In this document: one piece after another, positions 50,017 to 59,357 of the stretch
How positions within the stretch are numbered: position 1 is the stretch's first letter
Layout: each line of letters opens with the position of its first letter
DNA from: Actinoplanes lutulentus
Lineage (GTDB): Bacteria; Actinomycetota; Actinomycetes; Mycobacteriales; Micromonosporaceae
Assembly: GCF_003259845.1 (NCBI RefSeq)
Contig: NZ_QLMJ01000009.1
Span: 62,001-126,000, forward strand
Direction of reading: 5' to 3'
DNA: 64,000 nucleotides
Position numbers and translations under genes: made by a program
Notes under the pieces: generated by a model
Told to the model about the DNA's origin: nothing
Seen by the model: the letters and a program-made list of their open reading frames with translations, nothing else
Databases searched by the model: none

Positions 50017-50502
50017 ATGGCTGAGGTGGTGTTGCGGCCGGTCGAGGACTCTGACCTGGACGCGTTGTTCGAGCAGATGCGAGATCCCGAGTCGGTCCGG
50101 ATGGCGGCCTTCACCGCCAAGGACCCCGGTGACCGAGCCGCCTTCGACGCCCACATCGCGAGGATCAGGGCGACACCCGGGGTCACCCACCGCGTCGTCA
50201 CCGTTGACGGGCAGCCGGCCGGCACCATCGCCAGTTTTGTCATCGAGGGCGACACCGAGGTGACGTACTGGATCGGTCGAGAGTTCTGGGGTCAGGGCGT
50301 CGCCAGCCGAGCGCTCGCCCAGCTCCTGGAGCTGGTCCCGGCACGGCCGATCTTCGCCCGAGCCGCCAGCGACAACGCCGGCTCGCTCAAGGTGCTGCAC
50401 AAGGCCGGCTTCACCGCCATCGGCACCGACACCGGCTTCGCCAACGCGCGCAACGCGGAGATCGAGGAAACCATCCTGCGCCTGGACGGGAGCGATTCCT
50501 AG
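50017..50502 (+). CDS. GNAT family N-acetyltransferase
   Basis: 161 aa from ATG 50017 (6 bases from GGGGG; ATG 50011 is the alternative). VVLRPVEDSDLDALFEQMRD opening, acetyl-CoA motif WIGREFWGQGVASRALAQLL, and NAGSLKVLHKAGFTAIG are the RimJ/RimL-type GNAT signatures. Substrate unknown. Convergent with the chemotaxis receptor gene (stops 14 bases apart). Confidence 0.93.
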   Translation: MAEVVLRPVEDSDLDALFEQMRDPESVRMAAFTAKDPGDRAAFDAHIARIRATPGVTHRVVTVDGQPAGTIASFVIEGDTEVTYWIGREFWGQGVASRALAQLLELVPARPIFARAASDNAGSLKVLHKAGFTAIGTDTGFANARNAEIEETILRLDGSDS

Positions 50503-50516
50503 GGCCCGCCGACGGC

Positions 50517-52127
50517 TCAGGAGCGGAATTGGCCGACCAGGTCGCGCAGCTCGTGGGACATGACCGCCAGCTGCTCCGCGGTCTGCCGCGACTCGACGAC
50601 GCCGTGAGCCGTGTCCTGGCTGGCCGTGGCGACCCCGGTGATGCCGGCGGCGATCTGGCTGGACCCGGTGGCTGCCTCGGCGATGTTGCGGCCCATCTCC
50701 GCCGTGGTCGCGGTCTGCTCCTCGACCGCTGCCGCGATCGTCATGGAGTGCTCGTTCACGTCGCTGATGATGCCGGCGATCCGGTCGATGGCGGCGATCG
50801 CCGACCCGGTGTCCTCCTGGATCGCCTGGACGCGATCGCTGATGTCGACGGTGGCCCGGGACGTCGCCTGCGCCAGATCTTTGACTTCGCCGGCGACCAC
50901 CGCGAAGCCTTTGCCAAGCTCACCGGCCCGGGCTGCTTCGATCGTGGCGTTCAGGGCGAGGAGGTTCGTCTGTTCGGCGATCGAGGTGATCAGGCTGACC
51001 ACGCCGGTGATCTCTTCGCTGGATCGGCCCAGCCTGGCGATGGTCTCCGAGGCGGCGCGGACGCTGTCCACGCCCGCGGCGGCGACGCCGGCGGCCCGGC
51101 CGGCGCCGTCGGCGATCTCGCGGATCGCGGCGTTCATCTCCTCGGTGCCGGCCGCGACGGTCTGCACGCTGGTGGAGACCTCCTCGGCGGAGGACGCGAT
51201 CATGTCGGACTGGCCGGACGCCGAGTCGGCCGCGTCGGCGATCCGGGCGGAGGTCGCGGTGAGTTCGGTGGCGGCGTCCGAGAGGGTACGACTGTTCTCG
51301 GTGATCGTGGCGAACGCGGAACGCAACACGTCGAGGGTGCGGTTCATGGCGCTGCCCATCGCGGCGAGCTCGTCGCGTCCGGCTTCGGGCACCCGTACCG
51401 TGAGGTCCTTGCCGGCCACCGTTTCGAGCGCGGTGACGGTGGTGGCCAGCGGCCGGGTGATGCTGCGGGTCACCACGACAGCGACGAGCGCGGCCAGCAC
51501 CAGGCAGAGCGCCCCCGCCGTGATCATGAAGGTCTCAGCGGTCGCCGCGGCGTCCTCGGCGGTCTGCTGTGCGGCCGCCGAGCTGGCCTCGGTCTTTTCG
51601 ACGAGGCCGTCGACCGAGGCGATGATGTCGTGCATCAGTTCCAGGGCATCCCCGGAGACCAGCGCGTTCGCGGCGCGCTCGCCGGCCCTGGTTCCCGCGC
51701 GGTACCCGGCGATGACCTGCTCGTCGACGTCCATGAACTGCTCGAAGGACGCCTCGGCGGCATCAACCAGCGCCGACTCGTCGGCGGTGAGACCGAGGGA
51801 TCTGAGCAGGGCGAGGTCGTCACGGAACGCGTCGGTGGAGGCGAGGAACGAGGCGCGCTGCCCGACGCTGTCGTCGGTGGCGTCGGCGATGCCGCGGATC
51901 GTGTCGAAGGCGTACCCGGTCTGCCAGCCGTTGAAATCGGCGGTGCGGAACTTCGCCACCAGGGCCGCGCTGTTGGCCGTCTCGGCCGCGGCCAGCTCGC
52001 TGGTGGCGTCGCTCGCGCGATGCTGCCCCCACAGCCCGATGCCGATGGCCGCGACCATGCACAGGCAGACACCGGTGAAGGCGACACCGAGGCGCATGCC
52101 GATCTTGAGATTGCGGAGCAAGCGCAT
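50517..52127 (-). CDS. Methyl-accepting chemotaxis protein
   Basis: 536 aa from ATG 52127 (GTG 52139 upstream possible). TM1 (about 15-35), a four-helix sensor domain, TM2 (about 190-212), HAMP (ITRPLATTVTALETVAGKDL), and the cytoplasmic signalling domain with the conserved hairpin tip SIAEQTNLLALNATIEAARA. The sensor domain resembles 4HB_MCP. Implies a motile stage, consistent with zoospore-forming actinomycetes; no flagellar gene is in the window. Confidence 0.95.
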   Translation of the reverse strand: MRLLRNLKIGMRLGVAFTGVCLCMVAAIGIGLWGQHRASDATSELAAAETANSAALVAKFRTADFNGWQTGYAFDTIRGIADATDDSVGQRASFLASTDAFRDDLALLRSLGLTADESALVDAAEASFEQFMDVDEQVIAGYRAGTRAGERAANALVSGDALELMHDIIASVDGLVEKTEASSAAAQQTAEDAAATAETFMITAGALCLVLAALVAVVVTRSITRPLATTVTALETVAGKDLTVRVPEAGRDELAAMGSAMNRTLDVLRSAFATITENSRTLSDAATELTATSARIADAADSASGQSDMIASSAEEVSTSVQTVAAGTEEMNAAIREIADGAGRAAGVAAAGVDSVRAASETIARLGRSSEEITGVVSLITSIAEQTNLLALNATIEAARAGELGKGFAVVAGEVKDLAQATSRATVDISDRVQAIQEDTGSAIAAIDRIAGIISDVNEHSMTIAAAVEEQTATTAEMGRNIAEAATGSSQIAAGITGVATASQDTAHGVVESRQTAEQLAVMSHELRDLVGQFRS

Positions 52128-52200
52128 CGCCACCACCACGATAGTGAAAAGTTCTCATGGTGACGATAGCGCCCGTATTGTCCCGAGCGGGCGCGTGAAC

Positions 52201-53550
52201 TCACATCCGCGCCAGCGCCCCCGCCGGGTCCTCCATCGCATCGGCGACCACGCGCATGAAGCCGGCCGCCGTCGCGCCGTCACACACTCGATGATCAAAA
52301 ACAAAGGACAACTGCACGATCTTTCGTACGCACAAAGCCCCGTCCACCACCCAAGGACGATCCATCACACGGCCGAGTCCGAGCATCGCCACCTGGGGAT
52401 GGTTGATGATCGGGGCGCTGCCGTCGACCCGGAACGCGCCGTAGTTGTTCAGCGTGAACGTGCCCGCCGGGGTGGACTCGTTGCGCCGGGCCCGGGCGGT
52501 GACGTCGCGGATCGCGGCGTCGAGTTCGGTGGTGGTCATGGCCTGCGCGCCCATCACGGCCGGCACGACCAGGCCACGGTCGGACTGCACGGCGATACCC
52601 AGGTTGATCCCGTCCAGCTCGACGATCTCCTGGCGTTCGACGTCCAGGCGGGAGTTGAGCACGGGGTAAACCCGCAGCCCGGCAACCACGAACCGCGCCA
52701 CGTATGCCATCAGCCCCGGCGACCCGGCAACACCGCGGGTGCGTTCCCGCAGCTCCCACAGGGGAGTAGCGTCGACATCCACCCAGACGGTCGCCTCCGG
52801 GATCTCCGCGCGGCTGCGCCCGAGAACCGCCGCGGCGGCCTTCCGGAACCCACTGAGCGGAACCCGCCGCTCACCGGCCGAGCCACCGCTGCCGGCCGAC
52901 CGATCCTGCATCGGATATTTCGGAAATGTCGCCTGCTCAATCGCCGAAACCACCCGAGGCGCCGGGATCACCGGAGCAACCGAAACCACCGACTCCACGT
53001 CCCGCCGGGTGATCACTCCGCCCGGACCGGTTCCCTCCAGCGCCGCCAGATCAACGCCACCCTCCCGAGCCAGCCGCCGCACCAGCGGCGACACCACCCG
53101 AGCCACCACCACCGGACCGGTCGCTACCGGGCTGGCTGCGACCGCCGGACTGGCCGGCACCGTCTCGCGACCCCGCGGCCGTCGGTGCCGGACCGCGCCG
53201 GCTCCAGGCGTAGTCCCGTACCCGATGAGAACGTTGCCGGATCCGGCCCGCTCCTCCTCGCGATAAACCTCAGCCGAGCCGACCGCCGCACCCGCCGCCG
53301 CACCCGCCGCGGCACCCACCGCCGTCACCGTGATCAGCGGCGCGCCGACGTCAACCGTCGCGCCCTCGGCGGCGTGCCGGGTCGCGACCCGGCCGGCGTG
53401 CGGGGACGGGACCTCGACCATCGCCTTCGCGGTCTCCACCTCGACGACCGGCTGGTCGATCTCGATGACATCGCCTTCGGCGACCAGCCACCGGACGATC
53501 TCCGCCTCGGTCAGCCCTTCGCCGAGGTCGGGCAGCAGGAAGGTGTTCAC
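52201..53550 (-). CDS. bkdC: Branched-chain 2-oxoacid dehydrogenase E2 (dihydrolipoyl acyltransferase)
   Basis: 449 aa from GTG 53550. N-terminal lipoyl domain with lipoylated Lys in EVETAKAMVEVPSP; Ala/Pro-rich linker; peripheral subunit-binding domain (VSPLVRRLAREGGVDLAALE, then GTGPGGVITRRDVE); C-terminal acyltransferase core with active site FDHRVCDGATA (H-x3-D-G). Third gene of the bkdABC operon (GTGA overlap with bkdB). The complex converts branched 2-oxoacids to acyl-CoA starters for iso/anteiso fatty acids. E3 is not in the window. Confidence 0.95.
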   Translation of the reverse strand: MNTFLLPDLGEGLTEAEIVRWLVAEGDVIEIDQPVVEVETAKAMVEVPSPHAGRVATRHAAEGATVDVGAPLITVTAVGAAAGAAAGAAVGSAEVYREEERAGSGNVLIGYGTTPGAGAVRHRRPRGRETVPASPAVAASPVATGPVVVARVVSPLVRRLAREGGVDLAALEGTGPGGVITRRDVESVVSVAPVIPAPRVVSAIEQATFPKYPMQDRSAGSGGSAGERRVPLSGFRKAAAAVLGRSRAEIPEATVWVDVDATPLWELRERTRGVAGSPGLMAYVARFVVAGLRVYPVLNSRLDVERQEIVELDGINLGIAVQSDRGLVVPAVMGAQAMTTTELDAAIRDVTARARRNESTPAGTFTLNNYGAFRVDGSAPIINHPQVAMLGLGRVMDRPWVVDGALCVRKIVQLSFVFDHRVCDGATAAGFMRVVADAMEDPAGALARM

Positions 53551-54542
53551 GCGTACTCCCACTGGAGCTCGTCGACGGCGTCGAGGATGCGGTCCACCGA
53601 GGGGAGGTGCAGGTGCTCCAGCTTCGGCGGCGGGTACGGGATGTCGAAACCGGTGACCCGCCGGATCGGGGCGTGCAGTGAGTGGAAGCAGCGTTCGGTC
53701 ACCCGTGCCACGACTTCGGCGGACACGCTGGCGAACCCGGCGGCCTCGGCCACCACGACGGCCCGCCCGGTCGAACGGACCGCTGCGCACACCGTCTCGT
53801 CGTCGAACGGCACGATCGAGCGGAGATCGACCACCTGCAGGCTGCGGCCTTCCTGGGCCGCGGCTTCGGCCGCTTCGAGGGCGATCGGCACCGCCGGACC
53901 GTAGGCGATCAGGGTCGCGTCGGTTCCCGGCCGGCGCACCACGGCCGTACCGATCGGCGGCACCGGGAGCGTGAGATCCGCTTCGGAGCGGGAGAAGTAC
54001 AGCTTTTTCGGTTCCAGGAACACGACCGGGTCGGGCGACTCGATCGCCGCCCGCAGCAGTCCGTACGCGTCAGCCGGGTCGGACGGCGCCACCACGTGCA
54101 GCCCGGGAGTGTGCGCGTAGTACGCCTCCGATGAGTCGCAGTGGTGCTCCACACCGCCGATGCCACCCGCGTACGGAATCCGGATCACCAGCGGCAGCGT
54201 GACCCGGCCGCGGGTCCGGTTGCGCATCTTCGCGGCGTGGCTGATCAGCTGCTCGAACGCCGGGTACGCGAACGCGTCGAACTGCATCTCGACGATCGGC
54301 CGCATCCCGTTCATCGCCATCCCGATCGCCATGCCGAGAATGCCGGCCTCGGCGAGGGGAGTGTCGAAGCAGCGCTGCTCGCCGAACTCGGCGGTCAGCC
54401 CGTCGGTGATCCGGAAGACCCCGCCGAGCGCCCCGACGTCCTCCCCGAACATCACCACCGACTCGTCGGCACGCATCGCGTCCCGCAGAGCCCGGTTGAG
54501 CGCGTTCGCCATGGTCATCTTCTCGGGCACGACCGACGTCAT
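53547..54542 (-). CDS. bkdB: Branched-chain 2-oxoacid dehydrogenase E1 beta subunit
   Basis: 331 aa. MTMANALNRALRDAMRADES, VVMFGEDVGALGGVFRITDG, CFDTPLAEAGILGMAIGMAM and PYAGGIGGVEHHCDSSEAYY are standard transketolase-beta motifs of E1 beta. Pairs with E1 alpha as an alpha2beta2 thiamine-diphosphate enzyme. Overlaps both neighbours by 4 bases (54539-54542 and 53547-53550). Confidence 0.96.
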   Translation of the reverse strand: MTSVVPEKMTMANALNRALRDAMRADESVVMFGEDVGALGGVFRITDGLTAEFGEQRCFDTPLAEAGILGMAIGMAMNGMRPIVEMQFDAFAYPAFEQLISHAAKMRNRTRGRVTLPLVIRIPYAGGIGGVEHHCDSSEAYYAHTPGLHVVAPSDPADAYGLLRAAIESPDPVVFLEPKKLYFSRSEADLTLPVPPIGTAVVRRPGTDATLIAYGPAVPIALEAAEAAAQEGRSLQVVDLRSIVPFDDETVCAAVRSTGRAVVVAEAAGFASVSAEVVARVTERCFHSLHAPIRRVTGFDIPYPPPKLEHLHLPSVDRILDAVDELQWEYA

Positions 54543-55630
54543 CGGACCTCCTCACGGGACAGCTCGTCGGCGACGAGCGCTTGCTGCTCACGCAGCTGCG
54601 ACGTGGGTACGGCATAAACGTGCGCGAACAGGTCCCGATAGTCGGCGGCCGTCTCGGCGTTGAGCCCGGCGCGCATCCGTTCGGCGAGCTGCTCGGCGTC
54701 AGCGGCGCACGCGGCGACCCGCTCGTCATCGAGCAGGCCCTGCTCGGCCAGATAGTCCGACAGCCGGGTGATCGGATCCCGCGAGAGCCACGGCGTGACC
54801 TCGTCCTCAGACCGATAACGCCTCGGATCGTCGGCGTTCGTGTGCGCCTGCACCCGGTACGTATGAGCCTCGATCAGCTGCGGACCCTCCCCGGCACGGG
54901 CCCGCGAGACGGCATCGCCCAGCACCGTGAGCAGCGCCGCCACGTCGTTGCCGTCGACACGTTCGCTCGGTACCCCGTACCCGATGCCCTTGTGAGCGAG
55001 CGAGGGCGCGGCAGTCTGGCGTGCCAGAGGCACGGAGATCGCGTATTCGTTGTTCTGAATGAAGAACACCACCGGGGTACGGAAGACCGCGGCGAAGTTG
55101 AGCGCCTCGTGGAAGTCGCCCTCGCTGGTCGCGCCGTCGCCGCAGAGCGCCATGACGACGGTCGGCTCACCGCGCAGACGGGCCGCGTGCGCCACACCGA
55201 CGGCGTGCAGCAGATGGGTGGCGAGGGGTGTGGCCTGCGGCGCGACATTCGTGGTCTGCGGGTCGTAACCGCTGTGCCAGTCGCCGCGCAGCAGGGTGAG
55301 CGCCTCGACGGGGTCGACGCCGCGGGCCACGATCGCCGCCGAGTCACGGTAGGTGGGGAACAGCCAGTCGCCGTCGCCGAGCACCTGGACGCAGGCGACC
55401 TGGCAGGCCTCCTGCCCGTGCGACGAGGGGTACACCGCGAGCCGGCCCTGCCTGACCAGCGCGTTCGCCTGGTCGTTGAAGCGGCGGGCGGCGATCAGGG
55501 CGGCGTACGCGGAAACCAGTGCCTGGGGGTCGGGCATGTCGTGGCCGACGTGCGGAACGGGGTGGCCGTCCGAGTCGATGAGCGTCACCGGCTCCGTGGA
55601 CGGCAGCAGGTGGGCTGCGTCACGTGTCAT
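54539..55630 (-). CDS. bkdA: Branched-chain 2-oxoacid dehydrogenase E1 alpha subunit
   Basis: 363 aa from ATG 55630. Thiamine-diphosphate motif GDGATSEGDFHEALNFAAVF through FFIQNNEYA, plus YPSSHGQEACQVACVQVLGD and phosphorylation-loop-like region YRVQAHTNADDPRRYRSEDE (the branched-chain/acetoin class signature). First gene of the operon; the divergent Lrp-type regulator starts 139 bases away and presumably controls it. Confidence 0.96.
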   Translation of the reverse strand: MTRDAAHLLPSTEPVTLIDSDGHPVPHVGHDMPDPQALVSAYAALIAARRFNDQANALVRQGRLAVYPSSHGQEACQVACVQVLGDGDWLFPTYRDSAAIVARGVDPVEALTLLRGDWHSGYDPQTTNVAPQATPLATHLLHAVGVAHAARLRGEPTVVMALCGDGATSEGDFHEALNFAAVFRTPVVFFIQNNEYAISVPLARQTAAPSLAHKGIGYGVPSERVDGNDVAALLTVLGDAVSRARAGEGPQLIEAHTYRVQAHTNADDPRRYRSEDEVTPWLSRDPITRLSDYLAEQGLLDDERVAACAADAEQLAERMRAGLNAETAADYRDLFAHVYAVPTSQLREQQALVADELSREEVR

Positions 55631-55769
55631 GGACGGATTCTTATTTGCTTGCCATTTGAACACCAGAGCTGGCTTCAACGCGAGATATTGTTTCGTCGGC
55701 GAGGGCGATGCGGAGCCGAACGTCCAGCGCCACCCAGCGAAAAACCCAGCAGGTGAGACAGGTGGCAAC

Positions 55770-56213
55770 GTGCTCGACGAGACCGACCGGCGCATCATCA
55801 CCGAGCTCGCCCGGGATGGCCGCATGTCGATGCGTACCCTCGCCGAGACGCTGCACATCTCCCGGGCGAACGCGTACGCCCGGGTCGCCCGCCTCCAGCA
55901 GGACGGCGTGATCCGGGGCTTCCACGCCGACATCGACCCGGTCGCGGCGGGCCTGACCACTGCGGCCTACGTGACCGTCAACCTCCAGCAGGCGAACTGG
56001 CGTGAGGTGCTCGGCCGGCTGCGCACCCTGCCGGGCGTCGTCCACATCGGCCTGGTCGGCGGCGACTTCGACGTGATCCTGCTGGTCCGGGTCGCCGACA
56101 ACACCGAGCTTCGCCACCTGGTCCTCGACGAGATCCAGGGCATGGCGGGCGTCGTCAGCACCCGCACCCTGCTGCTCTTCGAGGAGTCGGCACCGGGTCA
56201 GGGCGTGGCGTAA
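55770..56213 (+). CDS. bkdR: Lrp/AsnC family regulator (BkdR-like)
   Basis: 147 aa from GTG 55770 (AGGTGG upstream). N-terminal HTH (LDETDRRIITELARDGRMSM and LAETLHISRANAYARVARLQ) and C-terminal RAM effector domain (FDVILLVRVADN). Divergent from bkdABC: Lrp regulators commonly switch bkd operons in response to branched-chain amino acids. The symbol is inferred from position. Its 3' end overlaps the convergent WYL gene by 16 bases. Confidence 0.88.
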   Translation: MLDETDRRIITELARDGRMSMRTLAETLHISRANAYARVARLQQDGVIRGFHADIDPVAAGLTTAAYVTVNLQQANWREVLGRLRTLPGVVHIGLVGGDFDVILLVRVADNTELRHLVLDEIQGMAGVVSTRTLLLFEESAPGQGVA

Positions 56214-57142
56214 AGGGCTGTCAGCTCCGACCCGATGCGGGCGAGCTCCGTGCGTACCGAAGAAGGCTCGGTGACCTCCACGGCCGCGCCCCACCCGGAG
56301 AGCGTGCGCGCGATGTCGCGCGCGGTCGGCGCGCCGACCGTGACCCGCACGCGGCCGTCGGGTCGCACCTCCTCATCGGGATGGCAGTGGCGGCCGAAAT
56401 GGTCGCGGAGCACCCAGAGGAAGCGTTCCGGGATGAGCACGGTGGCCCACGTGCTCGATCGGCGTTCCTCGATGGTGCCGACGACCCGGGCCCATGCCTC
56501 GTCGAGGGTGAAGCCGTCCGGGCGTTCGAAGGTCTGACCGGTTTCGTTCAGTGCGCTCATCCGGTCGAGGCGGAATGTGCGCTGGCCGCGGCCGGTGCCG
56601 GCGAGCAGGTACCAGACGCCGTCCTTGTCGATCACGCCCCACGGGTCGGCCTCGCGCTCCTTCTCGTTGTAGGTGAACCGGATCCGCCGGGTCCGGACCA
56701 CCGCGTCCTGGAGCCGGCGCACGTCGTCCGGCTGGTCGCGGCCGTGTTCGCCCCACCGCGAGGGATCGATCAGTGTGGCCTCGGCGGCGGCCTGCGCTTC
56801 GTCGCGGAACGTCTCGGGCAGCGCCCGGAGAAGCTTGCGCAGCGCGGTTTTCGCGTCACCCTGTGCGGCCGACGAGGCGGACGCCGGTCCCGCCAGCAGG
56901 AACAACGCCCTCGCCTCCGGCGCGGACAACCCGCTCAGGTCGGTACGCGCACCGCCCACCAGTTGCCAGCCACCGTGCCGTCCGGGCTGCGGATAGACCG
57001 GAATCCCGGCGCTCGACAACGCCTCCAGATCACGGCGTGCGGTGGCGACCGAGACCTCCAGCTCGGCCGCGAGCTCGGCGGCGGTGATCCGGCCGCGCGT
57101 CTGCATCAGGAGAAGGGTCGCCACGAGACGGTCGGCACGCAT
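56198..57142 (-). CDS. WYL domain transcriptional regulator (YafY/DeoR-like HTH)
   Basis: 314 aa. N-terminal HTH_11 (MRADRLVATLLLMQTRGRIT and ELAAELEVSVATARRDLEAL), then WYL domain with GVWYLLAGTGRGQRTFRLDR, and a C-terminal WCX-like region (VRVTVGAPTARDIARTLSGW). WYL proteins sense nucleic-acid or small ligands and often sit next to defence or metabolic genes. Divergent from the VOC gene; a perfect palindrome between them is its likely operator. Confidence 0.93.
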   Translation of the reverse strand: MRADRLVATLLLMQTRGRITAAELAAELEVSVATARRDLEALSSAGIPVYPQPGRHGGWQLVGGARTDLSGLSAPEARALFLLAGPASASSAAQGDAKTALRKLLRALPETFRDEAQAAAEATLIDPSRWGEHGRDQPDDVRRLQDAVVRTRRIRFTYNEKEREADPWGVIDKDGVWYLLAGTGRGQRTFRLDRMSALNETGQTFERPDGFTLDEAWARVVGTIEERRSSTWATVLIPERFLWVLRDHFGRHCHPDEEVRPDGRVRVTVGAPTARDIARTLSGWGAAVEVTEPSSVRTELARIGSELTALYATP

Positions 57143-57161
57143 GCCCTGGATTCTCGCCGAC

Positions 57162-57186
57162 AAAGTGCTCAGAAGGTGAGCACTTT
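57162..57186. promoter_or_regulatory. Perfect 10-bp inverted repeat operator
   Basis: AAAGTGCTCA (57162-57171), 5-base spacer GAAGG, TGAGCACTTT (57177-57186), centred in the 63-base gap between the divergent WYL regulator and VOC gene. Likely bound by the WYL protein to control both genes. Confidence 0.75.
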
Positions 57187-57205
57187 CATGGGCAGGATCA
57201 GGGGC

Positions 57206-57637
57206 ATGACTCTTCGCGGATTCACCACCGTCACGTTCTTCGCCGACGACCTCGACGCGGCCCGCGCCTGGTACACCGGCGTCTTCGAGAGCGAGCCCTA
57301 CTTCGTCCGGGACGGCGCCTACCTGGAATGGCGGGTCGGCGACTACCAGCACGAGTTCGGCGTCCTGAACAGCCGGTTCGCCCCGCACCCGCACGGCGGG
57401 CAGGCGAGCGGAGCGATCGTCTACTGGGCGGTCGACGACGTCGAGGCGGCCTATCAGCGTCTGCTGGGACTGGGCGCGACGCCGCACGACAAGCCCACCG
57501 AGCGAGGACCGGGTTATGTGACGGCGTCCGTCCTCGACCCGTTCGGCAACGTCCTCGGGGTGATGCTCAACCAGCACTATCAGGACGTACTGGCCGCCGT
57601 GCGTACTAATTCGTCCCGGGGTCGGGAGAACAGCTGA
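57206..57637 (+). CDS. VOC family (glyoxalase/bleomycin-resistance-like) protein
   Basis: 143 aa from ATG 57206, preceded by AGGGG. Two beta-alpha-beta-beta-beta modules: MTLRGFTTVTFFADDLDAAR with AWYTGVF and IVYWAVDDVEAAYQRLLGLG with ATPHDKP, ending VLDPFGNVLGVMLNQHY, the common lyase/dioxygenase-like VOC pattern. Substrate unknown. Divergent from and probably regulated by the WYL protein. Confidence 0.92.
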   Translation: MTLRGFTTVTFFADDLDAARAWYTGVFESEPYFVRDGAYLEWRVGDYQHEFGVLNSRFAPHPHGGQASGAIVYWAVDDVEAAYQRLLGLGATPHDKPTERGPGYVTASVLDPFGNVLGVMLNQHYQDVLAAVRTNSSRGRENS

Positions 57638-57800
57638 TTCGCTCAACCGTTCCGCCGAATTGGCGCTCAGCGCCGATTCGTTCCAACCCTACCGAGTGAC
57701 GCCATTGAGATGACCCATTGAGAATGTCGCGAAAACGCCGATAGCGTGCCGTCGCATCCGCATCAATCGGTGCGAAGCCCCGCGAGAAAGCGGTAACGCC

Positions 57801-58763
57801 GTGAATCCCATCCCGCTATGTCGTTCCCTGATGGGCGCGGTCATGATCATGACCCTGCTGGCGTTCTTCGCTGAGCCCGCCGAGGCGAACACCTCGGCCT
57901 GGCACACCTCGTTCAACAGCAAATGCGTCGACGCCGACGCCAACCGGATCAACCAGAACGGCGCGGCGATTCAGCTCTGGGCCTGCAACGGATCTCGTCA
58001 GCAGTCCTGGACCTCGCACGCCGACGGCACGATCCGGGTGGGCACGAACGGCCGTTGTCTCGACGCCGACACCAACACGGCCGGTCGCAACGGGACAGTC
58101 GTGCAGCTGTGGCAGTGCAACGGCTCGCCGCAGCAGCGCTGGTCGATCATCAACAAGGTGGTCCGCAGCGGGTACAGCGGAAAATGTCTCGACGCCGACC
58201 TGAACCGCATCAACGTCGACGGCGCCCGGATTCAATTGTGGGACTGCAACGGATCGCGGCAACAACAGTTCTACGGCCTCTACAACAGTGTCCAGAGCGA
58301 TTCCTGTCCCGCATACAACGCGGCCGGGCTATGGACCACCAGCACCGATTTCGCGAGGGTACGGGTACGCACCTGCTTCCACTGGGACAAGGGAATCGTC
58401 CGTCCGGTGGCGGACTTTCAGGTCGACTGGCCGAGCACCTGTTCCGCCGGAGCGCCCTGGGCGGTGTCGTGCAGTTTCACCGAGCTGCGGCACCGTAAGC
58501 GGCTGAGCGTCTACGGTGTCCACCTCCGCCTCTCCTGGACCGACCCGAGCGGCGCCGGTGGTTTCCAGGACTGTGGCAGCGGCCCCTTCACCACCAGCTG
58601 GCCGGCGCACAGCACGTACACCGTCACCTGCGAGGGCGGATGGATGCCGCTGCGGCACGCCGGCGAATACACGATCCGGGTCACCGGCATCGAAGGTGAC
58701 GTGAAGAGCGACGGCCAGGGCTGGCGCTCCCTCGACGACCTGACCAAGACCCGGCGCTTCTAG
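57801..58763 (+). CDS. Secreted ricin B-type (RICIN) lectin protein
   Basis: 320 aa from GTG 57801. Signal peptide (SLMGAVMIMTLLAFFAEPAE). RICIN beta-trefoil in residues about 33-160 with three repeated units, each with a C-x-D-x-D pattern (KCVDADANRINQNG, RCLDADTNTAGRNG, KCLDADLNRINVDG) followed by a QLW-x-C-NGS-x-QQ motif, so it should bind sugars. The C-terminal 150 residues hold five or so Cys and CSFTELRHRKRLSVYGVHLR, unrecognised. No catalytic domain is visible. Confidence 0.88.
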   Translation: MNPIPLCRSLMGAVMIMTLLAFFAEPAEANTSAWHTSFNSKCVDADANRINQNGAAIQLWACNGSRQQSWTSHADGTIRVGTNGRCLDADTNTAGRNGTVVQLWQCNGSPQQRWSIINKVVRSGYSGKCLDADLNRINVDGARIQLWDCNGSRQQQFYGLYNSVQSDSCPAYNAAGLWTTSTDFARVRVRTCFHWDKGIVRPVADFQVDWPSTCSAGAPWAVSCSFTELRHRKRLSVYGVHLRLSWTDPSGAGGFQDCGSGPFTTSWPAHSTYTVTCEGGWMPLRHAGEYTIRVTGIEGDVKSDGQGWRSLDDLTKTRRF

Positions 58764-59104
58764 CGGGCCAGACTCACGACGAGGGCGGCAACTGACGTAG
58801 CCAGGAACACCACACCGCCGATCACGTTGCGCGAACCCACCCGCAGGTGCGCGATGATCGCGCCGATGAAGTAGAGGATGAGGCCGCCGGCCGCGAGCTG
58901 CCCCAGCAGCGGCACCGCGAACCCGGCGGCCAGTCCCACCGTTCCGGCCGCGAGCAGCGACCCCAGCACCGGCACGTACTTGCGGGGGATTCCCTTCATG
59001 TCGGCCTGCGTCTTCGGATATTCGTGGCCGATCAGGTAGAAGACGGCTGCGCTGCCGGTGAAGAACGCGGCCACAGCGGTGATCGTGATGTAAGCGATGG
59101 ACAT
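58760..59104 (-). CDS. DoxX-like small membrane protein
   Basis: 114 aa, four TM segments, from ATG 59104 (TTG 59122 possible). MSIAYITITAVAAFFTGSAA, then YVPVLGSLLAAGTVGLAAGF, with IPRKYVPVLGSLLAAG as in DoxX-like/DUF4345-type proteins. Function unknown. Its stop shares the CTAG (58760-58763) with the convergent lectin gene stop. Confidence 0.78.
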   Translation of the reverse strand: MSIAYITITAVAAFFTGSAAVFYLIGHEYPKTQADMKGIPRKYVPVLGSLLAAGTVGLAAGFAVPLLGQLAAGGLILYFIGAIIAHLRVGSRNVIGGVVFLATSVAALVVSLAR

Positions 59105-59357
59105 ACCACCATGGACGATCAACCGTCCCTGAATGTGACAGCGTCACTCCTCGAACGGGGGATTCTCCGTTCGAGGACACGTCGAAAGCGCAGGCCAGCC
59201 GCGCTTCGGGCCGCGCATCCGCCGTTCGCCCGGGTTGCCACACCCGCTCGCCGGACCAGAATTCTCGCCGCCACAGCCCCACGTGCGGGCCGCTGCGCCA
59301 CCTGCGGAGAAGAAGCCGCCACGCCACCTGCGGAGAAAAGCGGAGAGAAAGCAGACG
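59105..59357. other. Intergenic region upstream of the RHIM-motif pair
   Basis: No gene seen. Contains a 16-base direct repeat CGCCACCTGCGGAGAA at 59296-59311 and 59322-59337, 26 bases apart, just before the ribosome site of the next gene. Could be regulatory. Confidence 0.5.
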
